The notes below the pieces were generated by a model. It was not told the DNA's origin. It saw only the letters and a list, made by a program, of their open reading frames with translations, and ran no database searches. Of a stretch of DNA of 7,269 nucleotides, positions 1 to 6,401 are shown piece by piece. The position numbers were made by a program, and so were the translations under genes. The stretch is from the NCBI GenBank assembly GCA_030428745.1, contig JAUIEG010000128.1:1-7269 (forward strand), written 5' to 3'. The DNA comes from Alphaproteobacteria bacterium (GTDB taxonomy: Bacteria; Pseudomonadota; Alphaproteobacteria; Caulobacterales; Parvularculaceae). Each line of letters begins with the position of its first letter. Within the stretch, counting starts at the first letter, position 1.

Positions 1-331
1 CCTCGATGCCCTGCTCGCGGAGCCGCCGCTGGATCGCGCGCACGTCGGTGAAGCCCTCGATGGGCTTCGCCTCCTGGCTCCAGCCGGGGTTGAACGTGAG
101 GAGGTTCTTGTCGAACATGCCCTGGAACAGGCCGAGCTTCACCGGCCCGTTGGCGAGGATGAGCCACCCCTGCTCGGGCTCGCCGCCCATCGCCGAGGCC
201 GTGACGCGATTGATCACTGTCCGCGCAAGCCCCGGGACTTTCTCCACAAGCGGAAGATGGACGTCATGATAGTGTTTGAGAAAAGCCGCCTCATCATCGG
301 GTTTTTTGTAAAGCGCTATAAGTTTGATCAT
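1..331 (-). CDS. Hybrid ORF: EthD-family N-terminus joined to VOC/glyoxalase-like sequence (partial, runs off left edge)
   Basis: The ORF starts at the ATG at 331-329, three bases after the paaK stop. An AAAAGGA Shine-Dalgarno (339-345) lies 7 nt upstream, inside the paaK end. It stays open for 110 codons to the window edge. Residues 1-50 (MIKLIALYKKPDD..., then HYHDVHLPL and KVPGL) match the EthD ferredoxin-like family; EthD-type proteins are small (about 100 residues), and their role in phenylacetate clusters is not established. From about residue 55 onward the sequence (WLILANGPVKLGLFQGMF, then LLTFNPGW and FTDVRAIQRRL) no longer fits EthD and resembles a VOC/glyoxalase-superfamily family. 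Codons 42-110 all end in G or C, against 21 of codons 1-41; GC is about 68% in 1-180 and 54% in 181-331. I read it as a real EthD gene coupled to paaK whose downstream half has been replaced by foreign or misassembled sequence. Function of the hybrid is unknown. Confidence 0.7.
   Translation of the reverse strand, partial: MIKLIALYKKPDDEAAFLKHYHDVHLPLVEKVPGLARTVINRVTASAMGGEPEQGWLILANGPVKLGLFQGMFDKNLLTFNPGWSQEAKPIEGFTDVRAIQRRLREQGIE
155..208 (-). other. Likely junction between two unrelated sequences inside the hybrid ORF
   Basis: The last codon ending in A or T is AAT for Asn41 at 211-209, and clear VOC-like sequence begins around Trp56 (166-164). The break therefore lies between these. Residues 49-52 (GGEP) may occur at this point in both parent families, so the join could sit in GC-rich bases they share near 173-187. 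The join preserves the reading frame. Everything left of it should be treated with caution as evidence about this genome. Confidence 0.6.
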
Positions 332-334
332 GGC

Positions 335-1648
335 TCAGTCCTTTTCTCTTAAATCGTGAATGCGTTTTGCTTTGCCCGCGGATCGTTCAATCGATCCTTC
401 GGGCGCTATGTGCGTTTCAATGCTCACGCCAACAGCATTCTTGACGTGTCGCTTCAGCTCGGCGCTTGCATCTTTTGCTTCGGCGTCGCTCGCGCCAGGC
501 TTGCGCTCGACGAAGACCGATAAAATATCGAGACGATTGTGGCGCGAAACCTGAATGTAGTAATGCGGCGAAAGGGCGGAGACGCGCAGGATCTGTTCCT
601 CTATCTGTGATGGAAACACATTGACGCCGCGAATGATCAGCATGTCATCGGACCGGCCGGAGATGCGCTCCATGCGCCGCATGGGTCTGGCTGTGCAGGG
701 CAAGAGGCGCGTCAGGTCACGCGTGCGATAGCGGATGACAGGCATGGCCTCTTTCGTAAGCGATGTAAAAACCAGCTCACCCAGCTCCCCCTCCGGCAGG
801 ACCTCACCGGTCGCCGGATCGATAATTTCCGGATAGAAATGGTCTTCCCAGATCGTCAGCCCGTCTTTTGTTTCAACGCACTCATTCGCGACGCCTGGCC
901 CGATCACTTCGGAGAGACCGTAAATATCGACGGCGTCCATATCAAAGGCCTCTTCGATGGCGGCGCGCATGGACGCGGTCCAGGGTTCGGCGCCGAAAAT
1001 GCCGATTTTCAGCGACGTTTTGCGCGGGTCGATATCCTGGCGCCGGAATTCATCGAGGATCGCCAGCATGTATGAAGGCGTCACCATGATAATGTCCGGC
1101 TCGAAATCGCAGATGAGCTGCACCTGTTTTTCCGTTTGACCCCCTGACATGGGGATAACCGTGCAGCCGAGCGCCTCGGCGCCGTAATGCGCGCCGAGCC
1201 CGCCGGTGAAAAGCCCATAACCGTATGCGACGTGGACTTTCATGCCCGGCCGGCCGCCCGCGGCGCGAATAGACCGGGCTACCAGTTGCGCCCATGTATC
1301 AATGTCGCGGCGCGTATACCCCACCACGGTGGGCTTGCCCGTGGTTCCCGAGGAGGCGTGAATTCTTGCAATGCGATCCTGCGGCACGGCAAACATGCCG
1401 AAAGGATAATTCGTGCGGAGATTCTCCTTGGTCGTGAAGGGAAACTTGCCAAGGTCCGACAGGGATTTCAGGTCGGAAGGCGTTACGCCCGCCTGGTCAA
1501 AGGACGCACGGTAATGGGGAGAGTTTTCATAGGCGTGTTGAAGAGCTTTCTGCATCCTTTGTAGCTGGACGCGGGAAAGCGCCTCGCGGCTAAGTTTCTC
1601 TCCCTCGTCGAGGAGCGCGGTGTAGCCGGTTTTCGCCACGGCGCTCAA
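335..1648 (-). CDS. paaK: Phenylacetate-CoA ligase
   Basis: This cytoplasmic adenylate-forming enzyme makes phenylacetyl-CoA from phenylacetate, ATP and CoA, the entry step of the pathway. The 437 residues match the usual PaaK length and align end to end with E. coli PaaK from memory. The AMP/phosphate loop is at residues 99-107 (SSGTTGKPT), followed by VAYGYGLFTGGLGAHYGAE (140-158), PMSGGQTEKQ (166-175), DIYGLSEVIGPGVA (241-254), IWEDHFYPE (266-274) and the hinge region SGRSDDMLIIRGVNVFPSQ (330-348). The C-terminal domain ends with GKAKRIHDLR, whose K426 is the probable catalytic lysine. Cys318 stands where E. coli has Gly (LLPCTAR); I see this as a minor variant. The start is a TTG at 1648-1646 sharing four bases with the paaZ stop; a GTG three codons further in (1639-1637) is an alternative, and there is no nearby ATG. 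Neither has a clear Shine-Dalgarno, so translation is probably coupled to paaZ. Confidence 0.97.
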   Translation of the reverse strand: MSAVAKTGYTALLDEGEKLSREALSRVQLQRMQKALQHAYENSPHYRASFDQAGVTPSDLKSLSDLGKFPFTTKENLRTNYPFGMFAVPQDRIARIHASSGTTGKPTVVGYTRRDIDTWAQLVARSIRAAGGRPGMKVHVAYGYGLFTGGLGAHYGAEALGCTVIPMSGGQTEKQVQLICDFEPDIIMVTPSYMLAILDEFRRQDIDPRKTSLKIGIFGAEPWTASMRAAIEEAFDMDAVDIYGLSEVIGPGVANECVETKDGLTIWEDHFYPEIIDPATGEVLPEGELGELVFTSLTKEAMPVIRYRTRDLTRLLPCTARPMRRMERISGRSDDMLIIRGVNVFPSQIEEQILRVSALSPHYYIQVSRHNRLDILSVFVERKPGASDAEAKDASAELKRHVKNAVGVSIETHIAPEGSIERSAGKAKRIHDLREKD

Positions 1649-3675
1649 ATCGCATTCATGGTCAACAGTTCGTATGTTGCGACCGGATCGTCATTCTGGT
1701 TCGTCACGAGAACGTCCCATTTGACTTCGCCATACTCGTCATTGCGTTTTTTCTTCGACTTTGCCGTGAGACGGACCTTGATGGCGTCCCCGGCGGAGAC
1801 AGGCGTCAGAAAGCGCAATTCATCGAGACCGTAATTGGCGAGCACCGGACCTGGCGCCGGATCGACGAAAAGACCGGCGGCGAAAGAAAGAAGGAGATAG
1901 CCATGGGCGACGCGGCCGGGGAAAAATGGATTGGCCTTCGCCGCCTCTTCATCCATATGCGCGTAGAATGTGTCGCCGGTGAAATGGGCGAAATGTTCGA
2001 TATCGTCGAGCGTGATCGTGCGCGCATCCGTGTTGATCGTCTTGCCGATCTCAAGCTCGCCGAATTTATAGCGGAAGGGGTGCGGTTTCTCCGCCTCGAC
2101 AGGCGCGCCTTTGGTCCAAGCGCCCGTAACGCCGGCGAGAACTTCCGGAGAGCCCTGTATGGCTGTGCGTTGCATATAGTGTTTTACGCCGCGTACGCCG
2201 CCCATCTCCTCGCCGCCGCCGGCGCGGCCCGGTCCGCCGTGAACCAGCATGGGGAGGGGAGAGCCATGTCCTGTCGATTCTTTGGCGCTGTCGCGGTTGA
2301 TAATGGCGATGCGGCCGTGAAAAGCGCCCGTGTTGCGCACGACGTCGCGCGCGATATGCGGGTCATGGGTGAAAAGCGACATGACCAGCGAACCGCCGCC
2401 GCGATTGCAGAGCTCAACGGCGTCTGCAAAATCCTTGTAAGGCATGAGCGTTGAAACCGGACCGAAGGCTTCGACTTCGTGCACGGATGAGGCGGACCAG
2501 GGATCGTCGCAACGCAGAAGAATCGGCGAGACGAAAGCGCCGGATTGCGCATCGTCGCCAAGGATGGCGGCGGTTTCCGGATCGCCGAAAACAATCGTCG
2601 CTTCGCCGGAAAGGACGGATACTTTTTCCCGCACATCCGCGCATTGAGACTGGGAGACGAGGGCGCCCATACGCACCTCTTCGAGATCGGGATCGCCGAT
2701 GGTGGTTTTGGCGAGCCGCCCGGCGATGGCGTTTTGCGCGGCGTCGAGAAGCGCCGCGGGAACAAGAGCCCGGCGAATGGCGGTGCATTTCTGTCCTGCC
2801 TTGACCGTCATTTCGCGCACGACCTCTTTCACGAAGAGGTCGAATTCGGGACTGTCTTCCGTGGCGTCCGGCCCCAGCATGGAGGCGTTGAGCGAGTCCT
2901 GTTCGGCGACAAAGCGCACGCTTTCGCGAATAATCGTCGGATGCGCCTTTAGCTTCGACGCCGTAGAGGCCGACCCGGTGAAAGACACGACATCCTGGCC
3001 GGTCAGATGATCCAGAAGATCGCCGGTGGAGCCGACGATGAGTTGCACCGCGCCTTTGGGCAAAAGTCCGGTATCCACAAGAATGCGAACAGCGGCTTCG
3101 GTAAGATAAGCGGTGGCCGTTGCCGGTTTGACGATGGCCGGGACGCCGGCGATGAGCGTTGGCGCCAGTTTTTCAAGCATGCCCCAGACGGGAAAGTTGA
3201 AAGCGTTGATGTGCACCGCGACGCCGCGCAGCGAAGTATAAATATGCTGCGCCATGAAGGTGCCGTTTTTGGAAATCTGCTCGACGGCGCCGTCCAGGAT
3301 GATTGTATCGTCGGGCAGTTCGCGCTTTGCTTTGGAGGCTGTGGACAGCAGCGTTCCCGCGCCGCCTTCAATATCGATCCAGCCGTCCTTGCGCGTGGCG
3401 CCGGTATGGGCATTGAGAGCATAAAGCTCTTCCTTGCGCTCCATCAGGGCGAGCCCGAGCGCTTTCACCATGGCTGCGCGTTCCTGAAACGTCATGGCGC
3501 GCAGCGCCGGACCGCCGACATTGCGCGCAAACTCCGTCATGGCCTTAAAGTCGAGACCGGCGGAAGATGTTTTTGCAACTGTCTTGCCTGTTACGGCTGA
3601 ACGGATATCTGCGTAGCCGCCGTCGCCCTCACGCCATTCGCCAAGCGCATAGTTTTCAAGAATAGTCTCGGCCAT
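1645..3675 (-). CDS. paaZ: Bifunctional oxepin-CoA hydrolase / 3-oxo-5,6-dehydrosuberyl-CoA semialdehyde dehydrogenase
   Basis: PaaZ opens the oxepin-CoA ring and then oxidises the resulting reactive aldehyde with NADP+. The 676 residues carry both expected domains: an aldehyde dehydrogenase at about 1-520 and a MaoC-type hotdog hydratase at about 535-676. In the dehydrogenase half, INAFNFPVWG (156-165), IVKPATATA (181-189), FTGSAS (232-237), the general base E258 and the nucleophile C297 (GQKCT) are all present. In the hydratase half, TGDTFYAHMD (566-575) supplies the catalytic D568 and H573 pair, and FPGRVAHGYLLLS follows. Both active sites therefore look intact, so this is not one of the hydratase-only or dehydrogenase-only homologues. 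The ATG at 3675 has a strong AAAGGAGA site (3681-3688) five bases upstream. The gene follows paaG by 29 bp and overlaps paaK by 4 bp, placing ring cleavage in the middle of the leftward operon. Confidence 0.98.
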   Translation of the reverse strand: MAETILENYALGEWREGDGGYADIRSAVTGKTVAKTSSAGLDFKAMTEFARNVGGPALRAMTFQERAAMVKALGLALMERKEELYALNAHTGATRKDGWIDIEGGAGTLLSTASKAKRELPDDTIILDGAVEQISKNGTFMAQHIYTSLRGVAVHINAFNFPVWGMLEKLAPTLIAGVPAIVKPATATAYLTEAAVRILVDTGLLPKGAVQLIVGSTGDLLDHLTGQDVVSFTGSASTASKLKAHPTIIRESVRFVAEQDSLNASMLGPDATEDSPEFDLFVKEVVREMTVKAGQKCTAIRRALVPAALLDAAQNAIAGRLAKTTIGDPDLEEVRMGALVSQSQCADVREKVSVLSGEATIVFGDPETAAILGDDAQSGAFVSPILLRCDDPWSASSVHEVEAFGPVSTLMPYKDFADAVELCNRGGGSLVMSLFTHDPHIARDVVRNTGAFHGRIAIINRDSAKESTGHGSPLPMLVHGGPGRAGGGEEMGGVRGVKHYMQRTAIQGSPEVLAGVTGAWTKGAPVEAEKPHPFRYKFGELEIGKTINTDARTITLDDIEHFAHFTGDTFYAHMDEEAAKANPFFPGRVAHGYLLLSFAAGLFVDPAPGPVLANYGLDELRFLTPVSAGDAIKVRLTAKSKKKRNDEYGEVKWDVLVTNQNDDPVATYELLTMNAI

Positions 3676-3704
3676 CGGTTTCTCCTTTAGGGCGCGCGAA
3701 GGGT

Positions 3705-4496
3705 TTATTTGCCTTTGAATTGGGGTTTGCGTTTGTTCATGAAGGCGTCGACGCCTTCCTTGTAATCGTCGGAAAAGCCGAGCTCGCGCATCTTGTCGCG
3801 TTCGAGGTCAAGCTGCTCGTCGAGCGTGCGGGTGAATGCGGTGCGGATCAGGGCCTTGGTTTCTGCAAGGCCGCGTGTGGGCGCTGAAGCAAATTTCGCG
3901 GCCAGCGCATCCGCTTCTGCGGCCAGCGCATCATCCTCGATACATTTCCAGATGAGCCCCCAGTCCGCGGCCTCTTCTGCGAGGACGGGCTCGCCCGTCA
4001 GCGCCATGCCGAGGGCGCGCGCCTGTCCCGCCAGGCGGGGGAGGGTCCATGAGCTTCCCGAATCGGGAACAAGTCCGATATTGGCAAAGGACATGATAAA
4101 TTTTGCAGACTTTGCCGCGAGAACAATGTCGCAGGCGAACGCAACGGAAGCCCCAGCGCCAGCCGCGACGCCATTGACGGCGCAGACCACCGGCATAGGC
4201 AAGCTCGTCAGTCGACGGATCAAAGGGTTGTAGCGTTGCTCAACGGACTCGCCCAGGTCGACAGCCTCGTCTCCCGGCGCCACGGCGCGATCGGACAGGT
4301 CCTGACCGGCGCAAAAGCCTCGCCCGGCGCCGGTGAGAAGAAGCGTTCTGACCTCGCCGTCCTTTTCGATTGAATCCAGGGCGGCCTGCACTTCCTCATG
4401 CATTTCGGCGGTAAAACTGTTGAGACGGTCCGGCCGGTTGAGCGTGAGGCGCGCAATGTTGTCGGTAATGTCGAAGAGGATCGTGTTGAAAGCCAT
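3705..4496 (-). CDS. paaG: 1,2-epoxyphenylacetyl-CoA isomerase (crotonase family)
   Basis: PaaG converts the ring epoxide made by PaaABCE into oxepin-CoA, the PaaZ substrate; the family also moves double bonds in later intermediates. The 263 residues match the normal PaaG length of about 262. Visible landmarks are LTLNRPDRLNSF (17-28), the oxyanion-hole segment AGRGFCAGQDLSDR (57-70), VNGVAAGAGAS (108-118) forming the other half of the oxyanion hole, the acidic residue D145 in GLVPDSGSSW (141-150), and the C-terminal end KRKPQFKGK. E. coli has CGGTW where this protein has SGSSW. The frame stays open upstream, and an ATG at 4571 would add 25 residues, but that ATG lies inside the predicted -10 hexamer of the gene's own promoter. 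I therefore choose the ATG at 4496, which gives the family N-terminus. It is the first gene of the leftward operon. Confidence 0.96.
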   Translation of the reverse strand: MAFNTILFDITDNIARLTLNRPDRLNSFTAEMHEEVQAALDSIEKDGEVRTLLLTGAGRGFCAGQDLSDRAVAPGDEAVDLGESVEQRYNPLIRRLTSLPMPVVCAVNGVAAGAGASVAFACDIVLAAKSAKFIMSFANIGLVPDSGSSWTLPRLAGQARALGMALTGEPVLAEEAADWGLIWKCIEDDALAAEADALAAKFASAPTRGLAETKALIRTAFTRTLDEQLDLERDKMRELGFSDDYKEGVDAFMNKRKPQFKGK

Positions 4497-4527
4497 CGCC
4501 GCGACCGGGCCTTGCGGCCCCTCCCTT
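4497..4527 (-). promoter_or_regulatory. paaG translation initiation region: distant Shine-Dalgarno with an intervening hairpin
   Basis: The only good Shine-Dalgarno ahead of paaG, AAGGGAGG (4527-4520), ends 23 nt before the ATG, too far for normal initiation. Between them the transcript can fold GGGCC-GCAA-GGCCC (4520-4507), a five-pair GC stem with a GNRA-type tetraloop. Folding would bring the Shine-Dalgarno to about 10 nt from the ATG. No ATG, GTG or TTG in frame lies between the two. The pairing is seen in the sequence; the bridging role is inference. Confidence 0.5.
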
Positions 4528-4566
4528 AAAAAGTGCTGGCAATTCTCAATTGCATTCTTGATCTGG

Positions 4567-4595
4567 ATCATATAATTGAACGATCGGTCGGTCAA
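4567..4595 (-). promoter_or_regulatory. Promoter of the leftward paaG-paaZ-paaK operon
   Basis: On the minus strand TTGACC (4595-4590) and TATGAT (4572-4567) are separated by 17 bp. Each is close to the sigma-70 consensus and the spacing is ideal. Predicted transcription would begin near 4560, giving a leader of about 64 nt. The 24-bp palindrome at 4574-4597 covers the -35 box and the whole spacer, so a bound repressor would block polymerase. Confidence 0.65.
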
Positions 4596-4604
4596 TTCAA
4601 ATAT
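4571..4604 (+). promoter_or_regulatory. Probable rightward promoter region of paaI-paaJ
   Basis: Two readings are possible. TATAAT at 4571-4576 is a perfect -10 box with only a weak -35 (TTGCAT, 4550-4555, 15-bp spacing); transcription would then start inside the operator. Alternatively TTGAAC (4576-4581) is the -35 with an AT-rich -10 near 4599-4604. The same TATAAT and TTGA(A/C)C pair recurs ahead of paaA. Either reading places the operator on the promoter; I cannot choose between them. Confidence 0.4.
4574..4597. promoter_or_regulatory. Operator-like palindrome between paaG and paaI (candidate PaaR/TetR-family site)
   Basis: Bases 4574-4597 form an imperfect palindrome with arms starting AATTGA and ending TCAATT; 10 of 12 base pairs match around the centre 4585/4586. 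Inside it a second, shifted inverted repeat GAACGA-TCGGTC (4578-4589) is centred at 4583/4584. The GACCG/CGGTC core is typical of TetR-family operators, and PaaR-type TetR repressors that respond to phenylacetyl-CoA control many proteobacterial paa clusters. No regulator gene lies in the window, so the protein partner is inferred. Confidence 0.65.
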
Positions 4605-4616
4605 GGGAACCGACCG
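4585..4616. repeat. Inverted repeat, possible second operator upstream of paaI
   Basis: CGGTCGGT at 4585-4592 and its exact reverse complement ACCGACCG at 4609-4616 are separated by 16 bp. The left arm is part of the main palindrome. The right arm, within AACCGACCGTT (4608-4618), is an extra copy of the operator core on the paaI side and could be an auxiliary binding half-site. The sequence match is exact; the role is a guess. Confidence 0.4.
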
Positions 4617-4646
4617 TTGCGAGGCTGTCTCCAGGCGTAAACTTCC

Positions 4647-5099
4647 ATGACCAAAATCAGCACCCCGGACGAGAAAGGGCTTGCCGTCGCAAAGGCGCTG
4701 CATGCGCGGGAAACAACCGCTGAGGCATGGGGGCTGAAGCTGATCGATGCGGGTGAGGGATGGGCGAAATGCTCAATGCTTATTCGCGAAGACATGCTCA
4801 ATGGATTGAACACCGCCCATGGCGGCATGATTTTTTCGCTTGCGGATACCGCCTTCGCCTGGGCGTGCAATTCTCGAAACGTCGCCAGCTTCGCGCAACA
4901 AGCGTCGATTTCATTTTTATCCCCCGCCTATGCCGGCGAAACTCTGACCGCCGAAGCGCGTGAAGACGGCGCATCGGGAAGAACCGGCGTTTACACAGTC
5001 CGCGTCACGGCTGATGACGCGCGTGTTGTTGCTGTCTTTCAAGGGCTGTCGCGCACTGCAGGCGGCCCGGTAATTGAAGAAAAGGAAGTCAATTCGTGA
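4647..5099 (+). CDS. paaI: Hydroxyphenylacetyl-CoA thioesterase PaaI (hotdog fold)
   Basis: PaaI hydrolyses CoA thioesters of hydroxylated phenylacetate that cannot continue down the pathway, freeing trapped CoA. The 150 residues (E. coli has about 140) form one hotdog domain. The diagnostic block is MLNGLNTAHGGMIFSLADTA (50-69), with N53, the H58-G59-G60 turn and D67 as the expected catalytic aspartate; AFAWACNS follows, and SISFLSPAYAGETLTAEA (87-104) matches the PaaI central strands. The ATG at 4647 has only a weak AGGCG upstream, but no better start precedes it. The last four bases (GTGA) overlap the paaJ GTG start, so the two are translationally coupled. As first gene of the rightward unit it faces paaG across a shared control region. 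PaaI is separated from the other enzymes here only by direction of transcription. Confidence 0.95.
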   Translation: MTKISTPDEKGLAVAKALHARETTAEAWGLKLIDAGEGWAKCSMLIREDMLNGLNTAHGGMIFSLADTAFAWACNSRNVASFAQQASISFLSPAYAGETLTAEAREDGASGRTGVYTVRVTADDARVVAVFQGLSRTAGGPVIEEKEVNS

Positions 5100-6298
5100 C
5101 GGATGCTTTTATTTGTGACGGCGTCAGAACGCCAATTGGCCGTTATGGCGGCGCGCTGTCCCCTGTCCGCGCCGACGATCTTGCGGCCATTCCGCTGCGG
5201 GCCTTGAAAGAGCGGAACCGGAATGTGGACTGGAGCGCCGTTGAGGACGTGATCTTCGGTTGCGCCAATCAGGCCGGGGAAGACAACCGGAACGTGGCGC
5301 GCATGGCGGCGCTCCTCGCGGACCTTGGCGAAGGAACGCCGGGAACGACGGTCAATCGCCTTTGCGGCTCGGGCATGGATGCGGCGACCATGGCGGCCCG
5401 CGCGATCAAGGCCGGTGAGGCGGATCTGATGATCGCCGGCGGCGTTGAATCCATGTCCCGCGCGCCTTTCGTGATGGGAAAGGCGGACGTGGCTTTTTCG
5501 CGAAACGCTGAGATTTTTGACACCACCATCGGCTGGCGCTTCGTCAATCCGGTTCTGAAGGCGCAATATGGAATCGATTCAATGCCGGAAACGGCGGAGA
5601 ATGTTGCGGAAGACTTTAACATCAGCCGGGAAGACCAGGACGCTTTCGCATTCCGCTCGCAACAGCGCGCGGCGGCGGCGCAGGCGAGCGGACGCCTTGG
5701 AGCGGAGATTGTTCCGGTCTCTATTCCGCAGCGTAAGGGCGATCCCGTCATAGTCGACAAGGATGAACATCCGCGTGAAACGTCAATCGAGAAATTGGCG
5801 AGCCTCAAGGCTTTTGTAAAAAAAGACGGCGTTATCACCGCGGGGAATGCGTCGGGCGTAAATGATGGCGCGGCGGCGATGATCGTTGCGTCAGATTCTG
5901 CGGCCGAGAAGCACGGGCTGACGCCGCGCGCGCGCTTTGTCGCCGGCGCCGTTGTCGGCGTGCCGCCGCGTATTATGGGCATCGGCCCGGCTCCGGCGGC
6001 GAAGGCGGTTCTGGCCAAGGCAGGACTTTCGATCGGCGATATGGACGTCATCGAAATCAACGAGGCCTTTGCCTCGCAGTCTCTGGCGACCTTGCGCGAC
6101 TTGGGGCTTCCCGATGATGCGGCGCATGTGAATCCCAATGGCGGGGCGATTGCGCTCGGCCATCCGCTGGGCATGTCCGGGGCGCGTCTTGTTCTTACTG
6201 CTGTCGAGGAGCTGCATCGCCGGAATGGGCGTTATGCGCTTGCCGCCATGTGCATCGGAGTCGGCCAGGGTATTGCGTGCGTTGTTGAAAAAGTATGA
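5096..6298 (+). CDS. paaJ: 3-oxoadipyl-CoA / 3-oxo-5,6-dehydrosuberyl-CoA thiolase
   Basis: This thiolase acts twice in the pathway: it releases acetyl-CoA from 3-oxo-5,6-dehydrosuberyl-CoA and later splits 3-oxoadipyl-CoA into acetyl-CoA and succinyl-CoA. The 400 residues fit the family exactly. The acyl-accepting cysteine is C90 in VNRLCGSGMDA, the GHP histidine is H356 in NPNGGAIALGHPLGMSGAR (347-364), and the second cysteine is C386 in MCIGVGQG; NEAFA (322-326) is also present. The N-terminal DAFICDGVRTPIGRYGGALS is characteristic of the PaaJ/PcaF group, so PcaF of the beta-ketoadipate pathway is the alternative name; the phenylacetate context favours paaJ. Start is GTG at 5096, overlapping the paaI stop, with AAAAGGAAG just upstream. 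The next gene begins 103 bp downstream behind its own operator. Confidence 0.95.
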   Translation: MTDAFICDGVRTPIGRYGGALSPVRADDLAAIPLRALKERNRNVDWSAVEDVIFGCANQAGEDNRNVARMAALLADLGEGTPGTTVNRLCGSGMDAATMAARAIKAGEADLMIAGGVESMSRAPFVMGKADVAFSRNAEIFDTTIGWRFVNPVLKAQYGIDSMPETAENVAEDFNISREDQDAFAFRSQQRAAAAQASGRLGAEIVPVSIPQRKGDPVIVDKDEHPRETSIEKLASLKAFVKKDGVITAGNASGVNDGAAAMIVASDSAAEKHGLTPRARFVAGAVVGVPPRIMGIGPAPAAKAVLAKAGLSIGDMDVIEINEAFASQSLATLRDLGLPDDAAHVNPNGGAIALGHPLGMSGARLVLTAVEELHRRNGRYALAAMCIGVGQGIACVVEKV

Positions 6299-6327
6299 AA
6301 AACAATAGGCTAAGAGCGTTTTGCGCA

Positions 6328-6351
6328 ATATAATTGACCGAGCGGTCGATT
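6328..6351. promoter_or_regulatory. Operator-like palindrome upstream of paaA, repeat of the paaG/paaI site
   Basis: GACCGA-GCGGTC (6336-6347) is the core of a 20-bp imperfect palindrome at 6332-6351 (8 of 10 pairs match). Bases 6328-6348 agree with 4570-4590 at 19 of 21 positions in the same orientation: ATATAATTGA, then one variable base, CGA, one variable base, CGGTCG. Such agreement between two separate intergenic regions points to one regulator binding both, most simply a TetR-family PaaR-like repressor. Confidence 0.7.
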
Positions 6352-6360
6352 TATTATAGG
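6329..6360 (+). promoter_or_regulatory. Probable promoter region of paaA
   Basis: TATAAT at 6329-6334 is a perfect -10 box but has no convincing -35 at the right distance. Alternatively TTGACC (6334-6339) may be the -35, with TATAGG (6355-6360, 15-bp spacing) as the -10. Both overlap the palindrome. The rest of the 103-bp gap has no terminator-like hairpin, so read-through from paaJ is also possible. The paaA ribosome site is AAAGGGG at 6390-6396. Confidence 0.45.
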
Positions 6361-6401
6361 CTCGCGACGGCGCAAACGAACGGCTTGAGAAAGGGGTTTC
6401 G

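Noticed and set aside
6..269. 87-codon plus-strand open frame at the left end
   Set aside because: It lies opposite the EthD/VOC hybrid ORF, has low-complexity Arg/Ser/Pro-rich content typical of a shadow frame, and no recognisable domain.
1903..2454. 183-codon plus-strand open frame inside paaZ
   Set aside because: It is antisense to the intact paaZ reading frame, its product has no recognisable motif, and it has no promoter of its own.
3705..4703. 332-residue version of PaaG
   Set aside because: It starts upstream of the predicted promoter and runs through the operator; the 263-residue form matches the family length and N-terminus.
5269..6174. 301-codon open frame on the minus strand opposite paaJ
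   Set aside because: It is the antisense of a well-supported thiolase, has no recognisable family motifs, and long antisense frames are common in GC-biased genes.
6311..6327. Possible terminator after paaJ (AGCG-TTTT-GCGC)
   Set aside because: The stem is only about three or four pairs and is not followed by a T run, so it is too weak to call.
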